Assembly: GCA_947380285.1 (NCBI GenBank)
Contig: CANCQD010000002.1
Span: forward strand, 1 to 52,594
Direction: 5' to 3'
DNA length: 52,594 nucleotides
Source: Burkholderiaceae bacterium
GTDB lineage: Bacteria > Pseudomonadota > Gammaproteobacteria > Burkholderiales > Burkholderiaceae
Of this stretch, positions 19,563 to 28,441 are shown piece after piece. The position numbers and the translations under genes were made by a program. Under the pieces are notes generated by a model, which saw only the letters and a list, made by a program, of their open reading frames with translations, made no database searches and had not been told where the DNA came from. Positions within the stretch are counted from its first letter, which is position 1. Each line of letters opens with the position of its first letter.

Positions 19563-20948
19563 ATGACAACTCAACATCTCTCCCATGAGCTAGCCAGTTT
19601 TGCTGCCAAACTTCAGGCTGCCGATATTCCTGCAGACGTTATGAATCGGGCCGAAGACTTATTGGTCGATTGGTTTGGCTCAGCTATTGCAGGTAAGGGC
19701 TCGCGTCCAGTAGAACTCATTACACAGTTCGCACAAAACATGGGGGGCTTTGATGCAGTACATACCGGCCCTTCTGAGATTTTGGTTTCCCGTAAAACCT
19801 CCAGCCCTTTTTTAGCAGCTATGGCCAATGCTGCAGCGTCTCACGTCGCAGAGCAAGATGACGTTCACAATGGCTCAGTCTTTCATCCGGCAACCGTCGT
19901 ATTTCCGCCTGCACTAGCTTGTGCTCAAGCCATTGGTGCCTCTGGCGAAGATTTATTAGTTGCTGCAGTAGCAGGTTACGAAGTCGGTATTCGGGTTGGC
20001 GAATTTTTAGGTCGCTCTCATTACAAGGTCTTTCATACAACAGGAACTGCTGGCACGTTAGCGGCAGCGGCAGCGGTTGGCCGCCTACTCAAACTCAACC
20101 CCGAGCAAATGCTGCATGCCTTTGGTTCTGCCGGTACACAGTCAGCAGGACTTTGGGAATTTCTCCGCGACGCCGCAGACTCCAAACAACTTCATACGGC
20201 ACATGCAGCTTCCACTGGATTAATGTCCGCCTACATTGCACAAGCTGGCTTTACAGGGGCAGAGCATATTCTGGAAGGTAAGCAAGGCTTAGCAGCAGGC
20301 ATGTCAAGCGATAGTGATCCAAGCAAATTGGTTGATCGTTTAGGAAGTCGCTGGGCTTTGGCGGAGACGAGTTTTAAATATTACGCTTCGTGTCGTCATA
20401 CACATCCTGCGGCCGATGCCCTCCTTCAAGTCATGTTGGCAAACAATCTATCGCCTAAGGATATTGCCAAAGTAGAAACCTTGGTTCACCAAGGCGCTAT
20501 TGATGTTTTAGGTCCGGTGACTGATCCTGCTACCGTGCATCAATCTAAGTTCTCCATGGGAACGGTTCTAGCTTTAGTGGCGCATTACCAATTTGCTGGC
20601 TTACAAGAATTTGATCAACACTTTCATGATGATGAAATCTGTACATTCCGTGAGCGTGTCTCCATGACTCTAGATCCTGAAGTGGATAGCGCCTACCCAC
20701 AGCGTTGGATCGGTAAAGTCAAAGTCTATTTAAACAATGGGCAAATTCTGGATGGTCGTGTAGATGAACCCAAGGGCGATCCTGGAAATACCTTATCTCG
20801 CGCAGAGATAACCGATAAGGCAATGCGCCTTGCTGCCTTTAGTGGTGGCGCAAGTCCAGCAGAGATGAGTAAAGCAATTGATTTCTTGTGGAATATCCGC
20901 AAACAAGCCAAGATGGGGGTTTTACTTCCTTCCGCATCAGCCGCTTAA
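19563..20948 (+). CDS. MmgE/PrpD family protein
   Basis: The MmgE/PrpD family contains 2-methylcitrate dehydratase, cis-aconitate decarboxylase (IRG1/CadA) and related enzymes acting on branched tricarboxylates. The product, 461 residues from the ATG chosen, shows family segments: DWFGSAIAGKGSRPV, AAASHVAEQDDVHNGSVFHP with the His-Asp-Asp-x-His core, GYEVGIRVGEFLG, FHTTGTAGTLAAAAA, FKYYASCRHTHPAADAL and the C-terminal GDPGNTLSRAEITDK. A longer frame starts 25 codons upstream but overlaps the previous gene and is rejected. It sits between the hydratase and the CitE-like lyase. Decarboxylase and dehydratase members cannot be told apart by eye. Confidence 0.85.
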   Translation: MTTQHLSHELASFAAKLQAADIPADVMNRAEDLLVDWFGSAIAGKGSRPVELITQFAQNMGGFDAVHTGPSEILVSRKTSSPFLAAMANAAASHVAEQDDVHNGSVFHPATVVFPPALACAQAIGASGEDLLVAAVAGYEVGIRVGEFLGRSHYKVFHTTGTAGTLAAAAAVGRLLKLNPEQMLHAFGSAGTQSAGLWEFLRDAADSKQLHTAHAASTGLMSAYIAQAGFTGAEHILEGKQGLAAGMSSDSDPSKLVDRLGSRWALAETSFKYYASCRHTHPAADALLQVMLANNLSPKDIAKVETLVHQGAIDVLGPVTDPATVHQSKFSMGTVLALVAHYQFAGLQEFDQHFHDDEICTFRERVSMTLDPEVDSAYPQRWIGKVKVYLNNGQILDGRVDEPKGDPGNTLSRAEITDKAMRLAAFSGGASPAEMSKAIDFLWNIRKQAKMGVLLPSASAA

Positions 20949-20975
20949 TAAAAGACTCTTATTTTCTAAGTTGAT

Positions 20976-21821
20976 ATGAATCCACTCGAAACACCACTAG
21001 GCTTTAGCACTAACTTTCTATTTGTACCGGGCACTCGTCCAGAACGTTTTATGAAAGCCCTCGATAGTGGTGCAAGCGGAGTTGTCTTGGATCTAGAAGA
21101 TGCTGTTGCTGAGGAAGATAAAGTCAGTGCACGCGATGCTATTCGAACTGCATGGTCTAGTTTTAGTCCCGAGCAAAAAAAGCGCTTGGTGATTCGCGCA
21201 AACTCACCCGGTAGTAAGTTTTACGCTGCAGATTTGATTTTGGCGCAGGAGCTTCAGGTTGCCTGCTTATTGATCCCAAAAAGTGAATCTTGCGACCAAA
21301 TTAATGGGGCCGCTCTAATACTTCCGAATACCGCAATCATTCCCATGATTGAAACTGCAGTTGGCTTAGATCATTTAAAAGAGATTGCAAACTCCAATCA
21401 AGTGATTCGTCTTGCATTAGGTAATTTAGATTTGCAGGCGGATCTGGGTATGGTGTGTGACCGTCTTGAAACAGAGTTACAAACAGCGCGCTATCAAATC
21501 GTCTTGGCCTCTCGCCTTGCGCAGATTGCCCCTCCCATTGATGGGGTTACACCGTCTACCGATGATATTGAGCGCATTACTGACGATGCTGAGCGCGCAA
21601 AGCGTATGGGCTTTGGCGGAAAACTCTGCATTCATCCTAAGCAGGTAGAAATCGTTATCAAAGCATTTACCCCAACATCGGAAGAGTTGGCTTGGGCTCA
21701 CCGCGTTATTGAAGCCGATAAGGCCTCCAAAGGGGGTGCCGTGAAGCTGGACGGTCGCATGATCGATCGACCAGTTGTTCTCTTAGCCCAAAGAACCCTG
21801 GCAATTACTGGTAAACACTAG
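20976..21821 (+). CDS. HpcH/HpaI-CitE family acyl-CoA lyase
   Basis: The 281-residue protein belongs to the CitE-like lyases, which cleave malyl-, citramalyl- or citryl-CoA/ACP with Mg2+. Visible motifs are FVPGTRPERFMKALDSGASGV, the metal-site LDLEDAV, RANSPGS, PMIETAVGLDHL, LGNLDLQADLGM and KLCIHPKQ. There is no neighbouring citC, citD or citF, so a citrate lyase beta role is unlikely. A stand-alone (3S)-citramalyl-CoA or malyl-CoA lyase fits better. It follows the MmgE/PrpD gene by 27 bp, in one apparent operon. The reaction is inferred from context. Confidence 0.82.
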   Translation: MNPLETPLGFSTNFLFVPGTRPERFMKALDSGASGVVLDLEDAVAEEDKVSARDAIRTAWSSFSPEQKKRLVIRANSPGSKFYAADLILAQELQVACLLIPKSESCDQINGAALILPNTAIIPMIETAVGLDHLKEIANSNQVIRLALGNLDLQADLGMVCDRLETELQTARYQIVLASRLAQIAPPIDGVTPSTDDIERITDDAERAKRMGFGGKLCIHPKQVEIVIKAFTPTSEELAWAHRVIEADKASKGGAVKLDGRMIDRPVVLLAQRTLAITGKH

Positions 21822-21890
21822 GGTTATTCAAGACAAATAAGTTCTAAAACTGGCAAAATTGGTCTACATAAAAAGAAGGTGGAGACCACA

Positions 21891-22880
21891 ATGCAAATCA
21901 AGAAATTCTTATTTTCAGGAATCGCTGCCGCTCTCACGGCTGGCGCATTTCTGAGCACCAGCGCCCTCGCTCAAAACAATTGGCCTACCAAGTCAATCAC
22001 CTTAGTCGTTCCCTTTGCTGCTGGCGGACCAACCGATACTGTTGCTCGTTTGATTGCGGTTCCCATGGGTCAAGCGCTCGGTCAAACAGTGATCGTTGAA
22101 AACGTCAACGGTGCCGGTGGAACAATTGCGAGTACCAAGGTTGCACGTGCTGCTCCTGATGGTTACACCATTTACCTCCATCATATGGGCATGGCTACAG
22201 CAAACGCACTCTATGACAAGCTGCCATATGATCCTTTGCAAAACTTTGACTATATCGGCCAAGTGGCTGATGTACCCATGGTGCTCTTAGGTAAAAAAGA
22301 TTTACCAGCCAATAACTTTAAAGAGCTCGAAGCCTATATCAAAGCCAATGGTTCGAAAGTCACTATGGCTAATGCAGGGCCTGGCGCTGTTTCACAACTT
22401 TGCGGACTCTTATTTCAGAGTCGCATGGGTGTCAAGCTAACCAACATTCCTTACAAAGGCACTGGACCCGCCCTTACCGATTTGCTAGGCGGCCAAGTGG
22501 ATTTGCTTTGCGATCAAACCACCCAAACCATTCCCTATATCAAGGATGGACGCGTCAAGGCTTTCGGAACTACTACCTTAAAGCGCTTACCTGCAATTCC
22601 TAACGTCCCTACTTTGGATGAACAAGGTCTAAAAGGTTTTGAAGTGAAGGTCTGGCATGGCATGTACACACCAAAAGGCGTTCCTAAGCCTGTCTTAGAT
22701 AAATTAAATGCTGCCTTGAAAAAAGCACTCAATACTCCTGATGTGAGAAAACGTTTAGAGGATGCCAATATTGATATCGTCTCTCCAGATAAGATGACTC
22801 CAACTGGACTCAAGTCACATCTGGAAGCTGAAATTAACAGGTGGGGACCGATCATTCGTAAGTCCAATATTGCAGACTAA
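21891..22880 (+). CDS. tripartite tricarboxylate transporter substrate-binding protein (TctC/Bug family)
   Basis: This is a periplasmic binding protein of the Bug family, expanded in Burkholderiales, whose ligands are mostly carboxylates. From the ATG chosen it has 329 residues with a signal peptide ending near ALA-QN. Family segments are WPTKSITLVVPFAAGGPTDT, GQTVIVENVNGAGG, KVARAAPDGYT and IPYKGTGPALTDLLGGQVD. The start is the ATG preceded by GGTGGAG at good spacing; the GTG 12 nt upstream is part of that Shine-Dalgarno region. No TctA or TctB permease gene is adjacent, as is usual for orphan Bug proteins. As the last gene of the cluster it probably binds the pathway substrate. Confidence 0.88.
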   Translation: MQIKKFLFSGIAAALTAGAFLSTSALAQNNWPTKSITLVVPFAAGGPTDTVARLIAVPMGQALGQTVIVENVNGAGGTIASTKVARAAPDGYTIYLHHMGMATANALYDKLPYDPLQNFDYIGQVADVPMVLLGKKDLPANNFKELEAYIKANGSKVTMANAGPGAVSQLCGLLFQSRMGVKLTNIPYKGTGPALTDLLGGQVDLLCDQTTQTIPYIKDGRVKAFGTTTLKRLPAIPNVPTLDEQGLKGFEVKVWHGMYTPKGVPKPVLDKLNAALKKALNTPDVRKRLEDANIDIVSPDKMTPTGLKSHLEAEINRWGPIIRKSNIAD

Positions 22881-22898
22881 GCTTTAGTCGCATCAAAC

Positions 22899-22927
22899 AA
22901 AAAAGCCGGCATGATGCTGGCTTTTTT
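22899..22927. terminator. bidirectional intrinsic terminator
   Basis: AAAAAAGCCGGCAT pairs with ATGCTGGCTTTTTT with one G-T wobble. The hairpin is flanked by A and T runs and so works on both strands. It ends the plus-strand TctC operon and the convergent minus-strand membrane-protein operon. Confidence 0.9.
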
Positions 22928-22964
22928 GTTTCTGTACTCTATTGATCTGGGCTATATATATGTA

Positions 22965-23579
22965 TTAACCTGGTCTAAATAAATACCCAGAACGAGCCCT
23001 CTCACGACGCTTTCTGCGAATCATTCCAACAATGGCAAACAAAGCCCAGATAGCCAAGAACGGATCCAGCAGGTAGTCCCAAAGATTAGCCGATTCATGC
23101 CAATGGGCTGCCCAGGCAATGATCGCGATAGCAATAATCCAAATACCCTTACTCCAATTTACTAATCCGCAGACCAGGGCAAAAAATAGCACTGCCAATA
23201 GGAATGCAATCGAACCATACCCCCATGCATAAGGATCAATCATCCCTACGCCTAAGGCAAATGGATAAAAGCATAAAGAGATGATTGTCACTGTCAATTT
23301 AAAAGCAATCGGCACAGGTTTATGAGATGGCAGCAATGAACTCCATAACAGTAGAGACAAGACAATACTGAGATCGCCAGTTGCGCCACGAATGTACGCA
23401 ACTAAAGGCAAATTCATCCCCAAGGGCCAAAATAAGATATTGCCAATGAGGACCACCAGAAATATCTTTACAGCAAGCGGAAAGGTATTTGGAGAAAATC
23501 TTTCCAATAAGCAAGTACACGCTACCGCACACGTTAGGGATAGCTCAATCAACACCAAGGATTGCATTAAGGAATTCAT
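22965..23579 (-). CDS. polytopic membrane protein of unknown function
   Basis: No family was recognised for this 204-residue protein. It is strongly hydrophobic with about six to seven membrane segments (for example LVLIELSLTCAVACTCLLE, FLVVLIGNILFWPLGMNL, IAFLLAVLFFALVCGLV, DPFLAIWALFAIVGMI). It ends in a basic tail (RRKRRERARSGYLF) expected in the cytoplasm. The start shares one base with the stop of the preceding sialidase-like gene, so it is made together with it and with the ArnT-like glycosyltransferase. The context suggests a role in cell-surface glycan processing or transport, but this is inference only. Confidence 0.7.
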   Translation of the reverse strand: MNSLMQSLVLIELSLTCAVACTCLLERFSPNTFPLAVKIFLVVLIGNILFWPLGMNLPLVAYIRGATGDLSIVLSLLLWSSLLPSHKPVPIAFKLTVTIISLCFYPFALGVGMIDPYAWGYGSIAFLLAVLFFALVCGLVNWSKGIWIIAIAIIAWAAHWHESANLWDYLLDPFLAIWALFAIVGMIRRKRRERARSGYLFRPG

Positions 23580-24814
23580 TATTGCGCCTCCTGATGTGGG
23601 CTATCCAATTCTGCTGACTGTAACTTACTGAAAGCATGGTTTAGCCAAGCGCCAGAAAAATAACGATGACGAATCTTTTTACGATCCCAGGTATATACCA
23701 AATGGACATCATCACCATTAACCGTAAGCAAATATGGGTAGGAGAATTCTTTACGCTGAGCATCGGGCAATGCCTCGTCGTCCTCTAAGACCTCAACGGT
23801 TTGCCACTGTCCAGATTTAGCATCACTCATTAACAAGACCAATCGATATCGGCCAGATTCAATATTATTAAGAACCAAAACGCGTGTGCCATTTTTTAGA
23901 ACCAGTCCAGCAACCGCAGAATTGGGATTGGCAATCGGCAAATCTTCTGACTGCTGCCAGATTTGACCAGCATCTTGGGTGCGGCTAACTGGTATTTGTT
24001 TTGGCAAATCTGCACTACGCGTCTGACGAAAATAAGCGCTGGCATCCTGTGTATCATTTATAAATAGGAGTGGCTGAATTGCACTACGACCAGAACTCAT
24101 GCGACGTTTATCAATCACTTGCCCTGCATCTATCCGTAAGAATTCACCAAAGCGCCCTATCCATTCGTGATAAGCCGGCAAACCTAAGAGGCCATCAGCA
24201 AACAGAACGCTCGGCGATTTCACTAGCGTACTTAAGTTCAACAAAGGGGAGCTAATCAAGCGCTGTGGCTTGCTCCATGTCAAACCCTCATCATCAGAAG
24301 TCATCGTAGAAATTGAGCTCCCAGCCCAACCACCAATAGAAACGGTCACAAAAAATAATTGCAGTCGTCCATCGGGTAATCTTGCAGGCACGGGATTGCC
24401 TAGCTTAGCGATGTAGCGTGCGAGACCCTTCTCTGCACTAATGCGGTCCATGACAACGGTGGGCGCACTCCACTCGGCAGATTTCGAGTCATATACAGAG
24501 CTATAGATCGATACATCCGCGGCACCTTCGCGACTACCAGCAAACCAAAATGCCCTCACTGCACCATCCTTTAGGGCAATCAATGATGCCGCATGAACTG
24601 AAGCGGCGCCTGTATCTGGCAACCAATTAGATTGTGGCACTGGAATGCCAGTCTTTATTTCACCTTTTGTTTTAGTAGTGGCGGACTCTTCAATCTCTTC
24701 ATCTATTTGAAAAGGCGAAACTGCAAATGGCGCCCAAGCAGGACGACTATCAATATGCAGAAAGCCAATCACTGCAGCAAGCAACAGAAAACAAAGGGCA
24801 ATGACACGACTCAT
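23579..24814 (-). CDS. BNR/sialidase-like beta-propeller protein
   Basis: The 411-residue protein has an N-terminal hydrophobic anchor or signal (IALCFLLLAAVIGFLHI) followed by a six-bladed sialidase-like domain. Two Asp-boxes can be seen: SDDEGLTW near residue 172 and SRTQDAGQIW near 277. Other family stretches are HAASLIALKDGAVRAFWFAGSREG and LPDGRLQLFFVTVSIGGWAG. Proteins of this kind are annotated as exo-alpha-sialidase family, but true sialidase activity is unproven: the catalytic Arg triad could not be confirmed by eye. It overlaps the ArnT-like gene upstream by four bases and the membrane protein downstream by one. Probably membrane-tethered in the periplasm. Confidence 0.75.
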   Translation of the reverse strand: MSRVIALCFLLLAAVIGFLHIDSRPAWAPFAVSPFQIDEEIEESATTKTKGEIKTGIPVPQSNWLPDTGAASVHAASLIALKDGAVRAFWFAGSREGAADVSIYSSVYDSKSAEWSAPTVVMDRISAEKGLARYIAKLGNPVPARLPDGRLQLFFVTVSIGGWAGSSISTMTSDDEGLTWSKPQRLISSPLLNLSTLVKSPSVLFADGLLGLPAYHEWIGRFGEFLRIDAGQVIDKRRMSSGRSAIQPLLFINDTQDASAYFRQTRSADLPKQIPVSRTQDAGQIWQQSEDLPIANPNSAVAGLVLKNGTRVLVLNNIESGRYRLVLLMSDAKSGQWQTVEVLEDDEALPDAQRKEFSYPYLLTVNGDDVHLVYTWDRKKIRHRYFSGAWLNHAFSKLQSAELDSPHQEAQ

Positions 24815-26532
24815 CTACAAGCATCCTTCAGGTTTGATTCATTGGGGATAGGTGCTGGTGTAGAAACCAAATATTCAATTACAAATAAATGTTTACCTAT
24901 CTGCCCCCTTAGCATCTCAGTAATTTCTTCATTAGAGTGGCGTGCCCTCATTTCCATTCGCTGCCCAACGATCTGACAAGAATCGCAGAGTGCTGGCTGC
25001 ACACCCAAAGGAGCATGCACTGCTACCAAAGGATAAACCGATGTAAGGGATGCAACATTACTAGCATCTTGGGCTAAATAACCATGTAGTTTTGCTCCCG
25101 GCATCAACAAGCGATATTCCTCATCCTTGGCGCGATAGTCACAAGGAACCCAAACATCCTTATCTTGCAACTGAGCAATCGTTTCTGCAGAATAACGCCC
25201 TAAATATCCCTCTAGGGGAGCAAGACTACTCGTCAATGCGCAATAAACCAGAAAGCAAGCGGCTAAAGAGAGGGTTTTAGTGAAGCTTCGTTTAAGCAAA
25301 CCAAACAAGACAAGCAATATTCCCAACGCCATGAGAATCCAATGGCCATACGAATAAGTCCATACGTCTGCATCACCCATCAATTGTGAGGCCTGAAGAT
25401 TCACGCCAATCCAGAGCAGTAGCGACAACACCAATAACTGCAACAATAAGGCAATCCGAAATCCCCACAAGGGCAATCTATCCCAAGACAAGGCAATCAA
25501 TGCTGCAAATGCTGGCATCACTGGCAAAAGATAGCGGCCCGAGCGTTGGCTGGGCAAGCTAAAGACCATCAAGAATGCTGCAATCAATAGCAGCAACAAA
25601 ACCTCTTCCAAACTCAGAAATCGACGTGTACGCCAGCACTGCATCAAGCTAGAAATCAAGACAAAACTAAATAAGCCTGCATTGGCAATCGTAGTCAGCA
25701 TTAAAAGCCAAATACTGTCACCGCCTCGAACAAGATCCATTAAATAACTGGACTGACGTGCCGCAAATTTACCCGCATTCTCGCCCAATACAAACTCTTT
25801 CCATACGGCCTCTGGATTGGGGTCTATGGCAAACCACAAGGCAAATACGCCAAGGGCAAGCACAGCAATCATGATTAACTTATATAGATCTTGAATGATT
25901 ACCTTAGGAATACTCCACTGCCGCCAGCGCCAGTAATACAGTCCTAAGGCAAAAGAGGCAGGAACGATATAGGCAAATGATTTTGCAAATAAGGCGAGAC
26001 CAAAACAAACTCCTGCCATGAGCGGAAAAAAGAATTTGGACTCAAATGCACATCTGCCCCAATACAAAATTGCTAAAAATGGGAGTGAAATCCAAAATAC
26101 TTCCGGTGGATCTGCCAAGAATGGTCGACCATAGCGATATGTTGCAAAAAAGGAAAGCCAAACCAATGCGGCCAACATTCCAGTTTGTGTTTTGCCACTA
26201 AATCGACGAACTGCTAAAAATAAGAAAAATGCTGTTAGTCCGGTATATAAAACGCTGGGCCAACGTAAATTCGCTAGAGTCCATTCGCTTGCCCAATGGG
26301 TACTTGCAATACCCTGCCAAAAAATAAGGGGTGGCTTGGTGTTTTTGATGCCATCCATTTCAGATTGGAGCGGTAACCAGTGACCCGAATCCGCCGTCAT
26401 CCGCACGATATGCATGTAGGGGTACTCATCACCGTTTTTAGGCGCAAATCGGCTATCCAAACCATAAAGGTAGGTAAATACACCTAAAAGGACTACCAAT
26501 AAGGCTGAACGGTAAGAAAATGAAGCTCGCAT
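24811..26532 (-). CDS. ArnT-like polyprenyl-phosphate-sugar glycosyltransferase
   Basis: The 573-residue protein is a GT-C fold (GT83/PMT-like) integral-membrane glycosyltransferase. Such enzymes move a sugar from undecaprenyl phosphate to lipid A, protein or other acceptors on the periplasmic side. The first periplasmic loop carries the acidic pair GDEYPY (Asp35-Glu36), followed by KNTKPPLIFWQ, RWPSVLYTGLTAFFLF and YGRPFLADPPEVFW, all typical of ArnT relatives. About 11-13 membrane segments precede a soluble C-terminal part. No arnBCADEF genes for aminoarabinose synthesis are nearby, so the donor sugar is unknown. It heads a coupled three-gene operon. Confidence 0.82.
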   Translation of the reverse strand: MRASFSYRSALLVVLLGVFTYLYGLDSRFAPKNGDEYPYMHIVRMTADSGHWLPLQSEMDGIKNTKPPLIFWQGIASTHWASEWTLANLRWPSVLYTGLTAFFLFLAVRRFSGKTQTGMLAALVWLSFFATYRYGRPFLADPPEVFWISLPFLAILYWGRCAFESKFFFPLMAGVCFGLALFAKSFAYIVPASFALGLYYWRWRQWSIPKVIIQDLYKLIMIAVLALGVFALWFAIDPNPEAVWKEFVLGENAGKFAARQSSYLMDLVRGGDSIWLLMLTTIANAGLFSFVLISSLMQCWRTRRFLSLEEVLLLLLIAAFLMVFSLPSQRSGRYLLPVMPAFAALIALSWDRLPLWGFRIALLLQLLVLSLLLWIGVNLQASQLMGDADVWTYSYGHWILMALGILLVLFGLLKRSFTKTLSLAACFLVYCALTSSLAPLEGYLGRYSAETIAQLQDKDVWVPCDYRAKDEEYRLLMPGAKLHGYLAQDASNVASLTSVYPLVAVHAPLGVQPALCDSCQIVGQRMEMRARHSNEEITEMLRGQIGKHLFVIEYLVSTPAPIPNESNLKDACR

Positions 26533-26614
26533 TCCTATAGTTTATAGGGCTTACTAGAAACTCGAATATAAATGGTGGTAACTGGATTTTTGAATGAGCA
26601 TATGAAAAATGTAT

Positions 26615-26637
26615 CTGAAATCAATACCCTATTTCAG
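26615..26637. promoter_or_regulatory. inverted repeat upstream of fccAB
   Basis: CTGAAAT and ATTTCAG are perfect 7-bp arms separated by nine bases. It lies in the 181-bp divergent region between the ArnT-like gene and fccA, 77 bp before the fccA ATG. A second repeat, CCTATA-GTT-TATAGG (26534-26548), abuts the ArnT-like start. Both may be operators. No regulator gene is adjacent. Confidence 0.35.
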
Positions 26638-26713
26638 CGCCTTCTTGATTAAGATGCTAGCAACGCAATACGTAATTCATTACCCAGAAATATTCTGAAC
26701 GGAGACAGACTTT

Positions 26714-27049
26714 ATGCGAGCAAAGCTTTTAAAACCCGCAGTCTTATTGTCAATCTATATTGGCATAAGTCATTGGAGCGGAAGCGCTCTTGCCCAAAAT
26801 GCCGATGCAAGCAATTTATACAAACGCGGCCTTGCAGCTACCTGCGCCAATTGTCATGGAACCGATGGCAAAGGTGTCGTTGACGGCGGAATGCCATTAA
26901 TCAACAACCTTACTAGCGAACAAATGTTAGCTCAACTGAAAGCATTTAAATCCGGCGCACGTGAAGGCACCATCATGCCCCAATTAGCTAAAGGCTATAC
27001 AGACGAGCAACTCGAAACCATCGCCAATCAACTTGGCAAGAAACAATAA
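26714..27049 (+). CDS. fccA: monoheme cytochrome c, flavocytochrome c sulfide dehydrogenase small subunit
   Basis: This is the electron-accepting cytochrome partner of FccB in periplasmic sulfide oxidation. The 111-residue precursor has a signal peptide (cleavage near ALA-QN, residue 27), one heme site CANCH (Cys44, Cys47, His48) and a likely axial Met88 in GTIMPQLAKGY. It is a monoheme c553-type protein, shorter than the diheme FccA of purple sulfur bacteria but like those found in many betaproteobacteria. A GGAG sequence precedes the ATG. fccB follows after 11 bp. Confidence 0.88.
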   Translation: MRAKLLKPAVLLSIYIGISHWSGSALAQNADASNLYKRGLAATCANCHGTDGKGVVDGGMPLINNLTSEQMLAQLKAFKSGAREGTIMPQLAKGYTDEQLETIANQLGKKQ

Positions 27050-27060
27050 GGAAGCACATC

Positions 27061-28335
27061 ATGGATCGTCGACACTTTATTGGGAACAGCGCAGCTGCCC
27101 TTGGTTTGCTTGCTGGTTTCTCAGGTCAAGCGAAAGCCAGCTTACAGAAGGCAGAAATCCTTGTCATAGGTGGCGGGTACGGGGGTGCCACCGCAGCTAA
27201 ATATTTACGTCTGTTTTCTAACAACACCGCTCAGGTGACTTTAATTGAACCAAACCCCACCTTTATTTCCTGCCCACTCTCAAACTTAGTTGTGGGTGGC
27301 TCACGCAACTTATCCGAACTTACCAGTTCTTATGACAACCTCAGCAAACGTCATGGGATCAAGATGATTCAAGATAGCGTGGCCAGCATCGATCCCGATA
27401 AGAAAACAGTCAAGCTCGCTTCTGGAAAAACCTTGCGCTACGACAAAGCAATTATTTCTCCTGGTGTTGCTTTGATGATGAACAGTATCGAAGGCCTATC
27501 TCAAGCCAATAAAGCAGGCGTTACTCTGCAGGCCTGGAAGGCGGGTCCTGAAACCACCGCTTTACATAAGCAGCTTGCCTCTATGCGCGATGGTGGCACT
27601 TTTGCCATCAGCATTCCAGAAGCTCCATATCGCTGCCCTCCTGGCCCCTATGAGCGCGCATGCCAAGTAGCAAACTATCTTAAGCAGAACAAGCCAAAAT
27701 CGAAGGTTCTGATATTGGATGCTAACCAAGATGTCACCTCCAAAGGTGCGCTCTTTAAAAAGGTATGGGCAGAGCAGTATCCAGGAATGATTGAATATTT
27801 ACCAAAATACAATGTCACTGCAGTAGATGCAAAAACAAAAACCATCAAATTTGAAGTGCAAGACGATATCAAGGCTGATGTATTAAATCTTCTGCCAGCA
27901 ATGAGCGCTGGTGAAATCGCCGTTAAAACTGGCTTAGCGAATTCTAATGGCCGCTGGGTTAACGTGAATTACCTTAACTTTGAATCCACTGCACAGAAGG
28001 ATATTCACGTCTTGGGTGACTCCATTCAAGTGGCTCCAGCCATGCCTAAATCGGGGCATATGGCTAACCAGCATGCCAAAGTAGCTGCTGCTGCCATCGT
28101 GGCAGAACTTAGCGGCTGGGAAATAAACCCTGCTCCAGTACTTACCAATACCTGCTACAGCTTTGTGAATGACCGGGAGGTCGTTCACGTCGCTAGCGTC
28201 CATCAATACAACGCTGCTGAAAAAACCTTCAAGCCAGTACCTGGATCGGGTGGGCTATCTCCGGCCCCCTCCACCCTAGAAGGCGTCTATGCCTGGGGTT
28301 GGGCACACAACATTTGGGCTGATAGTTTGGGTTGA
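27061..28335 (+). CDS. fccB: flavocytochrome c sulfide dehydrogenase flavoprotein subunit
   Basis: FccB oxidises sulfide to sulfur or polysulfide and passes electrons to the cytochrome. The 424-residue protein starts with a twin-Arg signal (DRRHFIGNSAAALGLLAG) for folded export. The FAD motif is GGGYGG at 37-42. Cys71 in FISCPLSN matches the covalent FAD-binding Cys of Allochromatium FccB. Cys192 (YRCPPGPYERA) and Cys365 (TNTCYSF) match its redox-active disulfide. The C-terminal domain ends AWGWAHNIWADSLG, as in the family. All key residues are present, so a working sulfide dehydrogenase is likely. No sox genes are in the window. Confidence 0.93.
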   Translation: MDRRHFIGNSAAALGLLAGFSGQAKASLQKAEILVIGGGYGGATAAKYLRLFSNNTAQVTLIEPNPTFISCPLSNLVVGGSRNLSELTSSYDNLSKRHGIKMIQDSVASIDPDKKTVKLASGKTLRYDKAIISPGVALMMNSIEGLSQANKAGVTLQAWKAGPETTALHKQLASMRDGGTFAISIPEAPYRCPPGPYERACQVANYLKQNKPKSKVLILDANQDVTSKGALFKKVWAEQYPGMIEYLPKYNVTAVDAKTKTIKFEVQDDIKADVLNLLPAMSAGEIAVKTGLANSNGRWVNVNYLNFESTAQKDIHVLGDSIQVAPAMPKSGHMANQHAKVAAAAIVAELSGWEINPAPVLTNTCYSFVNDREVVHVASVHQYNAAEKTFKPVPGSGGLSPAPSTLEGVYAWGWAHNIWADSLG

Positions 28336-28352
28336 TCAAAGTCAACGCTGCC

Positions 28353-28381
28353 AAAAAAGAGGTCTGAACGCCTCTTTTTTT
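28353..28381 (+). terminator. intrinsic terminator after fccB
   Basis: A perfect 10-bp stem (AAAAAAGAGG with CCTCTTTTTT, 8-nt loop) is followed by a run of seven T in total. It ends the fccAB transcript 17 bp after the fccB stop, upstream of psiE. Confidence 0.9.
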
Positions 28382-28441
28382 GTTTACACGGCTTGATAGA
28401 TACCTATACTGATAGAAACATACTTAAAACTTGGAGGCTTC

